DNA of 64,000 nt from JAHZKN01 sp965250205 (lineage in GTDB: Bacteria; Pseudomonadota; Alphaproteobacteria; Rhizobiales; Hyphomicrobiaceae): positions 124,001-188,000 of the forward strand of contig CBDFNK010000021.1 of NCBI GenBank assembly GCA_965250205.1, read 5' to 3'. A model generated the notes under the pieces. That model was given only the letters and a program-made list of their open reading frames with translations, did no database searches and was not told the DNA's origin. Position numbers and translations under genes: made by a program. Positions 19,052 through 26,339 of this stretch are shown one piece after another. How positions within the stretch are numbered: the first letter of the stretch is position 1; the number at the start of each line of letters is the position of its first letter.

Positions 19052-20635
19052 TTAAGATGACCGTGGTTGACGCACGAGGCGGGCCGCAAAGAAGCCATCG
19101 ATTCCTGACAGTTCCGGCGTTTGGGCAGGAAATAGATGGGGCAGCGTGCGCAGATCCCCGTCAGCCGTAATCCAGTCCTCCTGAATGCCAGCCTCTCCTG
19201 CTTTGATGGGCTTGCGGACAAATTCAGGACGCCGCTCAAGGAACTTTTCAATCTGCGCGCCACCTTCTTCCGCTTGCAGCGAACAGGTACAGAAGATCAG
19301 CGTGCCGCCTGGGGCGACAAAATCGGCCGCACGACGCAATAGACCCGCCTGTAGTTTGGCCAGCGCCGGAATATCGTTTTCACGCTTAACGTGCAGAATG
19401 TCGGGATGGCGTCGGATCGTACCTGTCGAGGTGCACGGCGCATCCAACAATACGCCATCGAACTTTGCATCCGGCATCCAGTCAAAAATATCAGCCGAGA
19501 TACCTGTCGCGCTCAACTTTGTGCGCGCCAGGTTTTCTTTTAAACGATCCAGTCGTGTCAGCGAAATATCGACGGCGACAACCTCAGCGCCACGTGCTGC
19601 AAGTTGCAAGGTCTTGCCGCCTGGTGCTGCGCACAGATCTGCCACGCGCTTACCCTGTACGTCACCAAATAACTTGGCAGGCAATGATGCAGCCGTGTCC
19701 TGCACCCACCAAGCTCCGTCTTGGAAACCTGGAAGCTCTTCAATACGGCCCGACACGTTGGCGCGCACCGAACCGGTTGGCAGCACAATACCACTAAGCT
19801 TTTCAGCCCACTCAGATTCGTTCTGCGCCACAGTAATATCAAGTGCCGGCTCAACAATAGATGCTGCAGCGATGCCTTCCGCGGCGGCCTCACCATAGGC
19901 CCTGACCCAGCTTTGCAGCATCCAATCTGGAACATTGCGCGCAGCACCCGTGAGTGACGCCAGAATTTCTGCGCCGGTTTCACTGGTTCGACGTAAAATA
20001 GCATTGACCAGTTTTGCAAAACGTTCCGCACTTTGGTCCGTACGTGCCACGTCAACAGACAAACTGATTGCAGCGTGTGGTTGCACTTCAAGTATAAGTA
20101 ACTGTGCGGCACCTGACAGCAAGATAGGCCACACCTTACCCTTGTCGTCAGAAAGAGGTTTGCCTAGAAACGTATTGAGAACAGCAGCCAAGTCGCCGTG
20201 ACGACGCAGAACAGTAACCGCAATCAAGTGCGCCAGTGCGCGATCTCGCCCCTCAAGGGCTTGGCCAACAGGGCTTGAAAATTCGCGGGCCACGGCGGCA
20301 TCAAAGGAGCGCCCGCGTACCACTACATCATGGATGATACTGACAGCGATTTTGCGGGTATCAAAACCAGATCCATATGCGATGGCCGGCTTTGGTGCTG
20401 AATTGGAATCGCGCCTGTCATCTGATCGATCACGGCGCGGGCCCTTTGGGATCCCTGCGGAAGGAGGTCTTGAAGCGTGGGGTCTCTTGGACTTTGTCTT
20501 ATCGGTCTTGGGCCGGGAAGAGTGTGGTCGTCCTGAAGGGCGGCTTGAACGCTGATTGGTCGTATTTTCGTTTTTCGCCACCTGGGGCTGCTCCTTGGGA
20601 TGAGATCGGCTTATACCTGTAGCAGCCTTTGCCAT
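19052..20635 (-). CDS. rsmB: RsmB/NOP-type RNA (cytosine-5) methyltransferase
   Basis: A 527-residue SAM-dependent methyltransferase expected to act on 16S rRNA. An unusually long basic, disordered N-terminus (about 90 residues, SSRPSGRPHSSRPKTDKTK) precedes a NusB-like RNA-binding domain (VVRGRSFDAAVAREF to LVNAILRRTSETG). The catalytic domain has ADLCAAPGGKTLQLA, VVAVDISLTRLDRLKENLAR, the DAPCTSTGTIRRHPD motif with one key Cys, and TLIFCTCSLQAEEGGAQIEKFL with the second. These are the two conserved cysteines of NOP/Sun enzymes. Its ATG touches the end of htpX, implying co-transcription. Confidence 0.93.
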   Translation of the reverse strand: MAKAATGISRSHPKEQPQVAKNENTTNQRSSRPSGRPHSSRPKTDKTKSKRPHASRPPSAGIPKGPRRDRSDDRRDSNSAPKPAIAYGSGFDTRKIAVSIIHDVVVRGRSFDAAVAREFSSPVGQALEGRDRALAHLIAVTVLRRHGDLAAVLNTFLGKPLSDDKGKVWPILLSGAAQLLILEVQPHAAISLSVDVARTDQSAERFAKLVNAILRRTSETGAEILASLTGAARNVPDWMLQSWVRAYGEAAAEGIAAASIVEPALDITVAQNESEWAEKLSGIVLPTGSVRANVSGRIEELPGFQDGAWWVQDTAASLPAKLFGDVQGKRVADLCAAPGGKTLQLAARGAEVVAVDISLTRLDRLKENLARTKLSATGISADIFDWMPDAKFDGVLLDAPCTSTGTIRRHPDILHVKRENDIPALAKLQAGLLRRAADFVAPGGTLIFCTCSLQAEEGGAQIEKFLERRPEFVRKPIKAGEAGIQEDWITADGDLRTLPHLFPAQTPELSGIDGFFAARLVRQPRSS

Positions 20636-21615
20636 TAACTCCAGGGGCCGCTTCGTCGCGATGCACTGCGCTCAGAACGACGCGCCCACGGACTCATCTT
20701 GCGCGGCTCGACAACAGATAGTCTCGATTGACCAAGGTCTCCCAATGACCCCTGGCCCAACTCTTGCGCCAGAACCTCAAGTTCTGCGATACGGTTTTGA
20801 ACATTAGGATGGGTGGAAAAGAGACTGTCGACACCACGCCCAATCAACGGATTGATGATAAACAAGTGCGCCGCGGCCGGGACGCGTTCCGCGGTCATGT
20901 TCGGAATTTTTTTTGCCGCGCGGTGAATTTTAACCAATGCCGATGCCAACCAAGCCGGATGACCAACGATCATCGCACCGAGCCTGTCGGCTTGGTATTC
21001 GCGCGACCTTGAGATCGCCATCTGCACCAGCATGGCCGCCATTGGAGCAACAATCATAGCCACAAGGGCACCGATCCAGCCGAGCCAACTTGAATCGCGG
21101 TTGCGACCGCCAAACAGCATGCCAAATTGCATGTACTGAGCCAGCATGGAGATCGCACCCCCAATCGTAGCGGCAACCGCCATGGTTAAGGTGTCATGAT
21201 TTTTTATATGGGCCAGTTCGTGGGCAACGACGCCAGCCACTTCGTTATCATCTAATACGTCAAGCAAGCCTGTAGAGACTGCGACCGAGGCATTTTCAGG
21301 ATTGCGTCCCGTTGCGAAAGCGTTGGGCTGCTTGTTGTTGATAATATAAAGCTTAGGCATCGCCAGCTCGGCGCGCTCTGCCAGGCGCCTGGTCATACGA
21401 TAAAGCTCAGGCGCTTCTTGCTCCGACACCCGTTTTGCCTTGAACAATTTGAGCACAACGGTATCTGACTTCCAAAGGCTCAAAATATTCATCACCAGGG
21501 CAACGACAAATGCCACCACCATGCCCGTTTGGCCGCCAACAGCTGCCCCGAACAGAACAAAAATAGCGGTCAACAGTGCCAGCAACAGAGCTGTTCGCGC
21601 ATAATTCATCGGCAT
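20635..21615 (-). CDS. htpX: Membrane zinc metalloprotease HtpX
   Basis: A 326-residue M48 protease that degrades misfolded membrane proteins. Two N-terminal helices (ALLLALLTAIFVLFGAAVGG, MVVAFVVALVMNILSLW) precede PKLYIINNKQPNAFATGRNPENASVAVSTGLL. The zinc motif VVAHELAHIKNHD follows, then two helices and the third-ligand region SREYQADRLGA. The C-terminal STHPNVQNRIAELE is also typical. The tail after about residue 290 is basic and not conserved. It is the first gene of the htpX-rsmB-heparinase-purH run. Confidence 0.97.
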   Translation of the reverse strand: MPMNYARTALLLALLTAIFVLFGAAVGGQTGMVVAFVVALVMNILSLWKSDTVVLKLFKAKRVSEQEAPELYRMTRRLAERAELAMPKLYIINNKQPNAFATGRNPENASVAVSTGLLDVLDDNEVAGVVAHELAHIKNHDTLTMAVAATIGGAISMLAQYMQFGMLFGGRNRDSSWLGWIGALVAMIVAPMAAMLVQMAISRSREYQADRLGAMIVGHPAWLASALVKIHRAAKKIPNMTAERVPAAAHLFIINPLIGRGVDSLFSTHPNVQNRIAELEVLAQELGQGSLGDLGQSRLSVVEPRKMSPWARRSERSASRRSGPWS

Positions 21616-21809
21616 CGTGTCAAATACTCCCTAACTACCCCATGCTCTGCGGACACCCCAAGCCAGACGGACGCGTCACGCCAAAATGACAATGCCCCAT
21701 CCTAAAACGCGCCACAGATCCATCCGCAAAGTTGGCACGCTCTTGCCTCTCAGCTCCCTTTATATGGTATGGTCAATGGACCACCACCAGGGTCTTGGTT
21801 AAAAAAGAA

Positions 21810-22055
21810 ATGCGCGAAACTGCAAGCAAAGCCGCTCAAACGCCCGATGATGGCGACACCAGATCTCAAGAAAATCAGCCCCTAACATCTGAGGCAAAGC
21901 GCGCTTTGGCTGAAGCTGAAGCGCGACGCCAAGCCCAAAAAAGCGCCAATTCCAACCAAAATAGCGACCAGGACAAGGAGATTGGTGGGCGTAAGGGCCC
22001 AGATCCCATTCGCTTTGGCGACTGGGAAAACGGCGGCATTATCTCGGATTTCTAA
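21810..22055 (+). CDS. DUF1674/SdhAF4-like succinate dehydrogenase assembly factor
   Basis: About 81 residues. The C-terminus EIGGRKGPDPIRFGDWENGGIISDF is the DUF1674 signature (GPEPTRYGDWE-x-GRxxDF). The preceding half is charged and helical (SEAKRALAEAEARRQAQK). The mitochondrial homologue SDHAF4 protects and matures flavinylated SdhA; a similar role is inferred here. The frame opens at 21732, but the earlier part is unlike the family and the ATG at 21810 gives the usual length. It is divergent from htpX. Confidence 0.9.
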   Translation: MRETASKAAQTPDDGDTRSQENQPLTSEAKRALAEAEARRQAQKSANSNQNSDQDKEIGGRKGPDPIRFGDWENGGIISDF

Positions 22056-22222
22056 ATCAGCACCGTTGAGCCTGCCTGACCATTTGGGCCCAATAGGCGT
22101 TAATGTTTGAGCAACCATAAACACAATCCATATGCCGGATCGTGGCATCACAATCGCAACCGGCATTGACCTTGCATCTGTCACCTCCAAAGGCCTAGTT
22201 CATTGGTTTATGGAGAGAGCAC

Positions 22223-23464
22223 ATGTTGAGCGCGTTTTTAGAAACCAAGCGCGAATTTGCAAATGACGAGCGCGGCGGTGTCGCCATCATTTTTGCTGTT
22301 ATGTTGATCCTCTTGAGCTTCATAGCCGGTATGGCACTCGACTACAGCCGCATTGTTCACACCAATTCCAAATTTGCCGCCGCCGCTGACGCCGCTGCAC
22401 TCGCTGCGGGTAAGGCTCTCCTAGATGGTCGCTATAGCGATGCGGAAATCCAAAATCTTGCCAAAGCCTACTTCCAAGAAAACATTGCCAGTTCTGGCGA
22501 CGGCTTTGGTAACATCAATGATCTCAAGGTCACGGTAGACCACTCAAATTCGACAGTGACATTTGACGTTGATGCAGGCGTGCCAATGACGCTGACCAAA
22601 GTTATGGGATTCGACAAGGCTGATCTCCCGGTAACATCGACGGTTGTCTTTGAGCAGAACGATATTGAACTTGCCCTGGCCCTCGACACCACTGGCTCAA
22701 TGCGCGGCAGAAAATTAGCTGAGCTGAAAACAGCGGCCAAAGATCTGATTGACATTTTGATACCGGACACTGGCACCTCACACAGCGTGCGCATTGGCAT
22801 TGCGCCTTATGCTGCCTCCGTCAATGCCGGCCCTTACGCTGACGCCGCGTCAAACAACACCAGCGTCGATGGCTGTGTCTGGGAGCGCAGCGGTCCGCAG
22901 GCGTTTACTGGTGCCGCTCCAGGCCCAGGCGCGTTTCTGACAGCTGGCCCGACACCTGTAGATATTGACCCAACTGAAGGAACCTCTTCGTACTCATGCC
23001 CGAAAGCCACTGTAACGCCGCTGAATTCAGATAAGAAATCGTTGAAAACTAAAATTAGTTCTCTAAACGCAAGTGGCTCCACTGCAGGCCATATCGGTGC
23101 GGCTTGGGCCAGCTATCTGGTGTCACCAGAATGGAGTGCAATCTGGCCAGCCTCGAGCACACCTGTTGCATACAACGACACCAAGACTATCAAGGTTGTG
23201 TTGTTGATGACGGACGGCATTTTCAACACCTCCTACTTGAATGGCACATCAGATTATCAAGCAGCTGAAGTTTGCAACACGATAAAGTCAAACGATGTCC
23301 TGATCTATGCCATTGGCTTTAAAGCGCCATCCGGTGCCGAGTCGACCTTGAAATCCTGCGCAACCAGTAACGATCACTACTTCAAAGCTGATGACGGACA
23401 AGAACTGCGCAGCGCATTTATCTCCATTGCCAAGCAACTGTCGAACCTGCGACTTTCCAATTAA
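22223..23464 (+). CDS. TadG-like pilus-assembly protein with VWA domain
   Basis: A 413-residue protein. The N-terminal TadE/TadG-type anchor (DERGGVAIIFAVMLILLSFIAGMALDYSRIV) is followed by NSKFAAAADAAALAAGKALLDG, the standard Tad_N continuation. The C-terminal von Willebrand A domain has the metal site DTTGSM, and later KTIKVVLLMTDGIFN. Such proteins are linked to Flp pilus loci, although no tad genes lie nearby, so it may be an unlinked Tad accessory or a separate adhesion factor. The ATG is preceded by GGAGAG, and a strong terminator follows the gene. Confidence 0.92.
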   Translation: MLSAFLETKREFANDERGGVAIIFAVMLILLSFIAGMALDYSRIVHTNSKFAAAADAAALAAGKALLDGRYSDAEIQNLAKAYFQENIASSGDGFGNINDLKVTVDHSNSTVTFDVDAGVPMTLTKVMGFDKADLPVTSTVVFEQNDIELALALDTTGSMRGRKLAELKTAAKDLIDILIPDTGTSHSVRIGIAPYAASVNAGPYADAASNNTSVDGCVWERSGPQAFTGAAPGPGAFLTAGPTPVDIDPTEGTSSYSCPKATVTPLNSDKKSLKTKISSLNASGSTAGHIGAAWASYLVSPEWSAIWPASSTPVAYNDTKTIKVVLLMTDGIFNTSYLNGTSDYQAAEVCNTIKSNDVLIYAIGFKAPSGAESTLKSCATSNDHYFKADDGQELRSAFISIAKQLSNLRLSN

Positions 23465-23513
23465 GCCGCCCACAACATTCCGAGATGCCTCTGAAAAGAG
23501 GCAATGAGGCAGT

Positions 23514-23561
23514 AAACGCCAGTCACAACGCCCCAAGGCGATGGCTGGCGTTTCCTTTTTT
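23514..23561 (+). terminator. Intrinsic terminator after the TadG-like gene
   Basis: The arms AAACGCCAG and CTGGCGTTT, with an inner GCC/GGC stem, are followed by CCTTTTTT. A smaller hairpin (TGCCTC/GAGGCA) lies at about 23486-23503. Confidence 0.85.
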
Positions 23562-23685
23562 GTTGGGTTTACGACATTGCCCTGCAACACCTCCAAACAA
23601 AACATCTCATGTGCAACATCTCGGTTGGAGCTGACAGCGATTGTCGTCTACAACAGGCATTGTGATGGGTGGGGTCTTCATTTCA

Positions 23686-24396
23686 ATGCGAAAACGACGT
23701 TCGATTGCTTTGCCACTTTTTGTGACCATTCTGCTTGCTGGGGCTGCGATTGCAGCGTTCTGGTTTGGCCGCATTCCCAATGCCATGAGCCCGTTTCCAA
23801 CCATATCAATGCAAAAGCAGGGGCAATGGTTTGTTGATCCGCGCCTTACAACGCTGCGCTTTGACCGTGACTTGTGTCGCAAAGTTTTGTCAGGCCCGCA
23901 TATCAAAGCGACGCCGATTCCGCCAAGACCTCTCAGAAAAGGCTGCGGCTGGACCAATGCATTTCGGGTATCAAAAGCGGGTAGCGCCTCTATCTCAATC
24001 AAACATCTCACCTGCGAAACGACTGCGGGGCTAAGTCTTTGGGTATTGGACGCCGTGCAGCCGATTGCAAAACAAATGTTTGGCAGCACCGTGTCTTCGG
24101 TCCAGAATTTTGGTACATATGATTGCCGCAATATTGTTGGCAATCCAATGTGGAAAGACATGCGAAGCCAGCATGCTAGCGCCAATGCGATAGATATTTC
24201 TGGATTTAAGTTGGCCAACGGTACCGCGATAAGTGTCCTCAGGCACTGGAATGACAAAGGTCCCAAGGGGCGTTTTTTGCGCCAGATCCATCGCAAGTCC
24301 TGCCGCTATTTTCACGTATCTCTAGGGCCAAACTTTAATCCATCGCATCGCGATCACTTCCATTTTGATCGCGGCCCGTTTTGGACCTGCAAATGA
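23686..24396 (+). CDS. Extensin-like family protein (putative peptidoglycan-acting hydrolase)
   Basis: A protein of about 236 residues with an N-terminal anchor or signal (RRSIALPLFVTILLAGAAIAAFWFG). The extensin-like C-terminal domain is clear: GCGWTNAFRVS, SIKHLTCETTAGLSLWVLDAVQPIAKQMFG, the SQHASANAIDISGFKLANG motif with conserved His and Asp, KSCRYFHVSLGPNFNPSHRDHFHFD and four paired cysteines. The HxxxxAxDxxxF and DHFH residues match the zinc-peptidase fold shared with D-Ala-D-Ala carboxypeptidases. ATG at 23665 and a TTG at 23641 are alternative starts. The TIR-bounded element begins 53 bp downstream. Confidence 0.88.
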   Translation: MRKRRSIALPLFVTILLAGAAIAAFWFGRIPNAMSPFPTISMQKQGQWFVDPRLTTLRFDRDLCRKVLSGPHIKATPIPPRPLRKGCGWTNAFRVSKAGSASISIKHLTCETTAGLSLWVLDAVQPIAKQMFGSTVSSVQNFGTYDCRNIVGNPMWKDMRSQHASANAIDISGFKLANGTAISVLRHWNDKGPKGRFLRQIHRKSCRYFHVSLGPNFNPSHRDHFHFDRGPFWTCK

Positions 24397-24551
24397 ATCA
24401 AGCGTGTCATTTCGAAACAAAAATCATGCGCCATTTTATTACCCAGAGCCGGGTTTATCCATTTGACAAACCTGCTTGAAAGGCATCGTTGGCAAGCGTT
24501 TGACCTATCGACGGCCTCACTAAAAATTCATGATATGTTCTCTATTGACTC

Positions 24552-24580
24552 TTGACGAATCGGCAGTGATTCGCTATGTT
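24552..24580 (+). promoter_or_regulatory. Strong sigma-70-type promoter for the small RNA
   Basis: TTGACG at 24552-24557 and TATGTT at 24575-24580 are separated by exactly 17 bases. Transcription would start near the G at 24587, seven bases downstream, which is where the predicted RNA's closing stem begins. Confidence 0.65.
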
Positions 24581-24586
24581 TCATAT

Positions 24587-24675
24587 GGCGAGCATGCGCC
24601 GGATTAACCCCAAGTTGCCCTACGGGCGGCAGCACCCTTCGCGGTGTGAACCAGGGGCCGGGGGCTCGCTTTTTT
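24587..24675 (+). ncRNA. Putative structured small RNA of about 89 nt, family unknown
   Basis: The first bases GCGAGC (24588-24593) pair with GCTCGC (24664-24669), which runs straight into TTTTTT, so the transcript's ends close on each other in a terminator-like stem. Further pairing within the rod (CCGG/CCGG, CCCC/GGGG) leads to two internal hairpins: TTGCCC-TAC-GGGCGG and CACC-CTTCGC-GGTG. Together this is a three-way junction. It matches none of the RNA families I know: not tRNA, 6S, SRP or tmRNA, nor the common riboswitches. It ends one base before the stop codon of the convergent DUF3800 gene. Confidence 0.55.
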
Positions 24676-24676
24676 A

Positions 24677-25495
24677 TTATATGCTGAAGCTTTCAAAAAA
24701 GCTTCTTTGGTCAACGTTTGCTTGGCAGCCTCCAAGACTTGGAACCGGGGTGATACCATAATTTAGTGCGTTGCCGTTACCGTGACGTAAAACGGTATTT
24801 CTCAAATTGTCAGCATAACTAAGTTCGAAGTTTCCATAACGATTAGGTTCTACTGCTGCGAAGAAGGAACTTGTGACTACATCAGCCAACTGAAGCCCCG
24901 CCCACTTACTGTGATTTTCAACGACGATGTTTGCTGGGTCAAGAACAGCCCAATCTATGGACCGAACTGGTCTGATAAGTTCTCTGCCGTCTCTCATTAG
25001 CTCCATATAGCCTCGCATCGCTTGATAGTTTGTGCCACCGCGACGAGAAAAAACGACTTTAAGGTTGCAGCACTGTAGGCCCTGCTCAGCGGCGTCTGAG
25101 GCACAAAAAGTGGTAATTCGTTCCAATAGCCATCGTGTCATATAGTTGTACAAATAACCTGGTTGCTTGAAGATCACAGCCCATCGCGTCCCAGGAAGCG
25201 TAATTTTGTGCGAGAATGTAACACAGGAAAAAATAGGGTTGTTAGCAAGCTCCTGACTAGCAACAACTCTTTGATCGTGCTTCAAGTCTTTAAAGTGTAA
25301 ATCGCGTCTTGTTTGCCTATTTAGGCGATTCAATATGTTGTTACGCCAAGCGGGAAGCGACAAGTCATCTGACTGGCGAACAATGGCGGCACCAAGCAAT
25401 AGCCAATTAGACTGGCCACCTTGGTCTGGGTTTCTCAACTTTCCGAAGCCCTCGTCACCAGCTTCATCAACGTATGCTACGTGAGAATATGCCAT
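24677..25495 (-). CDS. DUF3800 protein (RNase H-like fold predicted)
   Basis: 272 residues. The N-terminal AYVDEAGDEGFG is the DUF3800 acidic motif (D-E-x-G-D), followed by WLLLGAAIVRQSDD and a conserved LHFKDLKHDQR. The C-terminal half has DWAVLDPANIVVENHSKWAGLQLADVVTSSFFAAVEPN, the typical LQxADxxA segment. DUF3800 proteins are predicted RNase H-fold nucleases that recur in mobile and defence contexts; their activity is not established. The gene is the main cargo of the TIR-bounded element and faces the small RNA tail to tail, with their ends one base apart. Confidence 0.85.
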   Translation of the reverse strand: MAYSHVAYVDEAGDEGFGKLRNPDQGGQSNWLLLGAAIVRQSDDLSLPAWRNNILNRLNRQTRRDLHFKDLKHDQRVVASQELANNPIFSCVTFSHKITLPGTRWAVIFKQPGYLYNYMTRWLLERITTFCASDAAEQGLQCCNLKVVFSRRGGTNYQAMRGYMELMRDGRELIRPVRSIDWAVLDPANIVVENHSKWAGLQLADVVTSSFFAAVEPNRYGNFELSYADNLRNTVLRHGNGNALNYGITPVPSLGGCQANVDQRSFFESFSI

Positions 25496-25611
25496 AAAAA
25501 AAACGATGTCTCTCCAGATCGGCAGGGCCGAGAATTTATAAGGGTAGCAAAAGAACTTGAATGCAACGAGTCAGCAATGAAACCAGGGCGTTGTGATTGC
25601 GGTGTTGACGA

Positions 25612-25908
25612 CTAAAGTTCTTCGTCAGGATTACCGCCCATAGCCCTGTCACCGCGTTTGTAGCCAGGGCGAGGGCCTTCGAATGTTTCGTCCGTCACAT
25701 CAAGACGGTCGATCCTATCGAGCCTGAACAGTTTCCAATGTTCATGTTCACCAGATTGGCTTGCGCCACTGGTCTGATATGCACGTAACAGATCATTACC
25801 CTTTGCAGAGCTACCAACCGCGTACGGTTCAATAGTCCTGTCACCTGGCGGGTAGCTCAGATGAATAACGTTCTGGTTGCGGATTGCTTCTGCAATTTCG
25901 CGTTTCAT
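25612..25908 (-). CDS. Stand-alone WYL domain protein
   Basis: 98 residues, essentially only a WYL domain. Residues 13-45 (NVIHLSYPPGDRTIEPYAVGSSAKGNDLLRAYQ) and WKLFRLDRIDRLDVTDETF match its ligand-binding core. There is no helix-turn-helix. WYL domains sense nucleic-acid or nucleotide ligands and often regulate defence loci, so this could be a sensor for the DUF3800 gene that follows after 116 bp. Its ATG lies after a long structured leader (25931-26007). Confidence 0.8.
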   Translation of the reverse strand: MKREIAEAIRNQNVIHLSYPPGDRTIEPYAVGSSAKGNDLLRAYQTSGASQSGEHEHWKLFRLDRIDRLDVTDETFEGPRPGYKRGDRAMGGNPDEEL

Positions 25909-25930
25909 ATTTTACATCCTCATCAACAGA

Positions 25931-26007
25931 GAATGCACCCGGCACTTGAACTCGGGACGCGAACAGGTAATGTAGTGTGGCAATAGTTTTCTGAGCCGGA
26001 TGCATTC
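25931..26007 (-). other. tRNA-shaped 77-nt leader structure
   Basis: On the minus strand, GAATGCATCCGGC pairs with GCCGGGTGCATTC over 13 positions with one G-U. The outer seven pairs look like an acceptor stem, and GTTCAAG sits where a T-loop would be. The 77-nt length is that of a tRNA. The D and anticodon arms do not fold in a normal way, so it is not a working tRNA as read here. It may be a tRNA-derived remnant or a regulatory leader of the WYL gene, 22 bp downstream. Confidence 0.35.
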
Positions 26008-26029
26008 GTTTTCGGGAAACGCATACTGG

Positions 26030-26060
26030 AAAAGCGACCGTCTCAATCACGGTCGCTTTT
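26030..26060. terminator. Two-way intrinsic terminator near the right end of the element
   Basis: The perfect 12-bp arms AAAAGCGACCGT and ACGGTCGCTTTT enclose a 7-base loop. The A-rich and T-rich ends make it usable on both strands. It can shield the element's genes from read-through. Confidence 0.75.
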
Positions 26061-26304
26061 CTCGTTTAAAATATTCGTTTCGAAAAGTCGAATCCTCAGA
26101 GTAAAACTCAACAATTTAAGTCACTTAGATTCGAATGGTTTGTCAAATGGATAAACCCGCCCAGAGCCATTAAAATTCTAGGGGCTGAAGTAGCTAAGAC
26201 CTGATCTGAGCGCAATATTCAAGGCGATTACTGAAGGATTGAGCGAGCTTGCCATCTCTGGCTAGCAACTATCAAATTTGCAATGATGTTTAGGCACCCG
26301 GCAA

Positions 26305-26338
26305 GAAAAAACGCGGCTTATTAGGCCGCGTTTTTTTT
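26305..26338. terminator. Terminator downstream of acs
   Basis: The arms ACGCGGC and GCCGCGT are flanked by an A-run on one side and eight Ts on the other, so it is usable in both directions. It starts directly after the acs stop codon. Confidence 0.85.
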
Positions 26339-26339
26339 C

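Larger units (their letters stand above)
24450..26159. mobile_element. 1.7-kb transposase-less element with 23-bp perfect terminal inverted repeats
   Basis: The left end at 24450-24472 (CGGGTTTATCC... ending TTGACAAACC) is the exact reverse complement of 26137-26159. Immediately outside, CCCAGAGC occurs at 24442-24449 and again at 26160-26167 in the same orientation, the expected 8-bp target duplication. The inside holds a small RNA gene, a DUF3800 gene, a WYL gene, a tRNA-like structure and a two-way terminator, but no transposase. It lies between the extensin-like gene and acs without breaking a gene. It would need a transposase in trans; 8-bp duplications fit families such as IS1595, IS66 or IS256, but I cannot say which. 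Confidence 0.82.

Noticed and set aside
24587..24675. SRP (4.5S) RNA
   Set aside because: The conserved GGAA-tetraloop helix with its asymmetric loop is absent.
24576..24761. Plus-strand open frame of 61 codons over the small RNA
   Set aside because: It includes the promoter -10 box and the terminator; no ribosome binding site. The RNA reading explains the sequence better.
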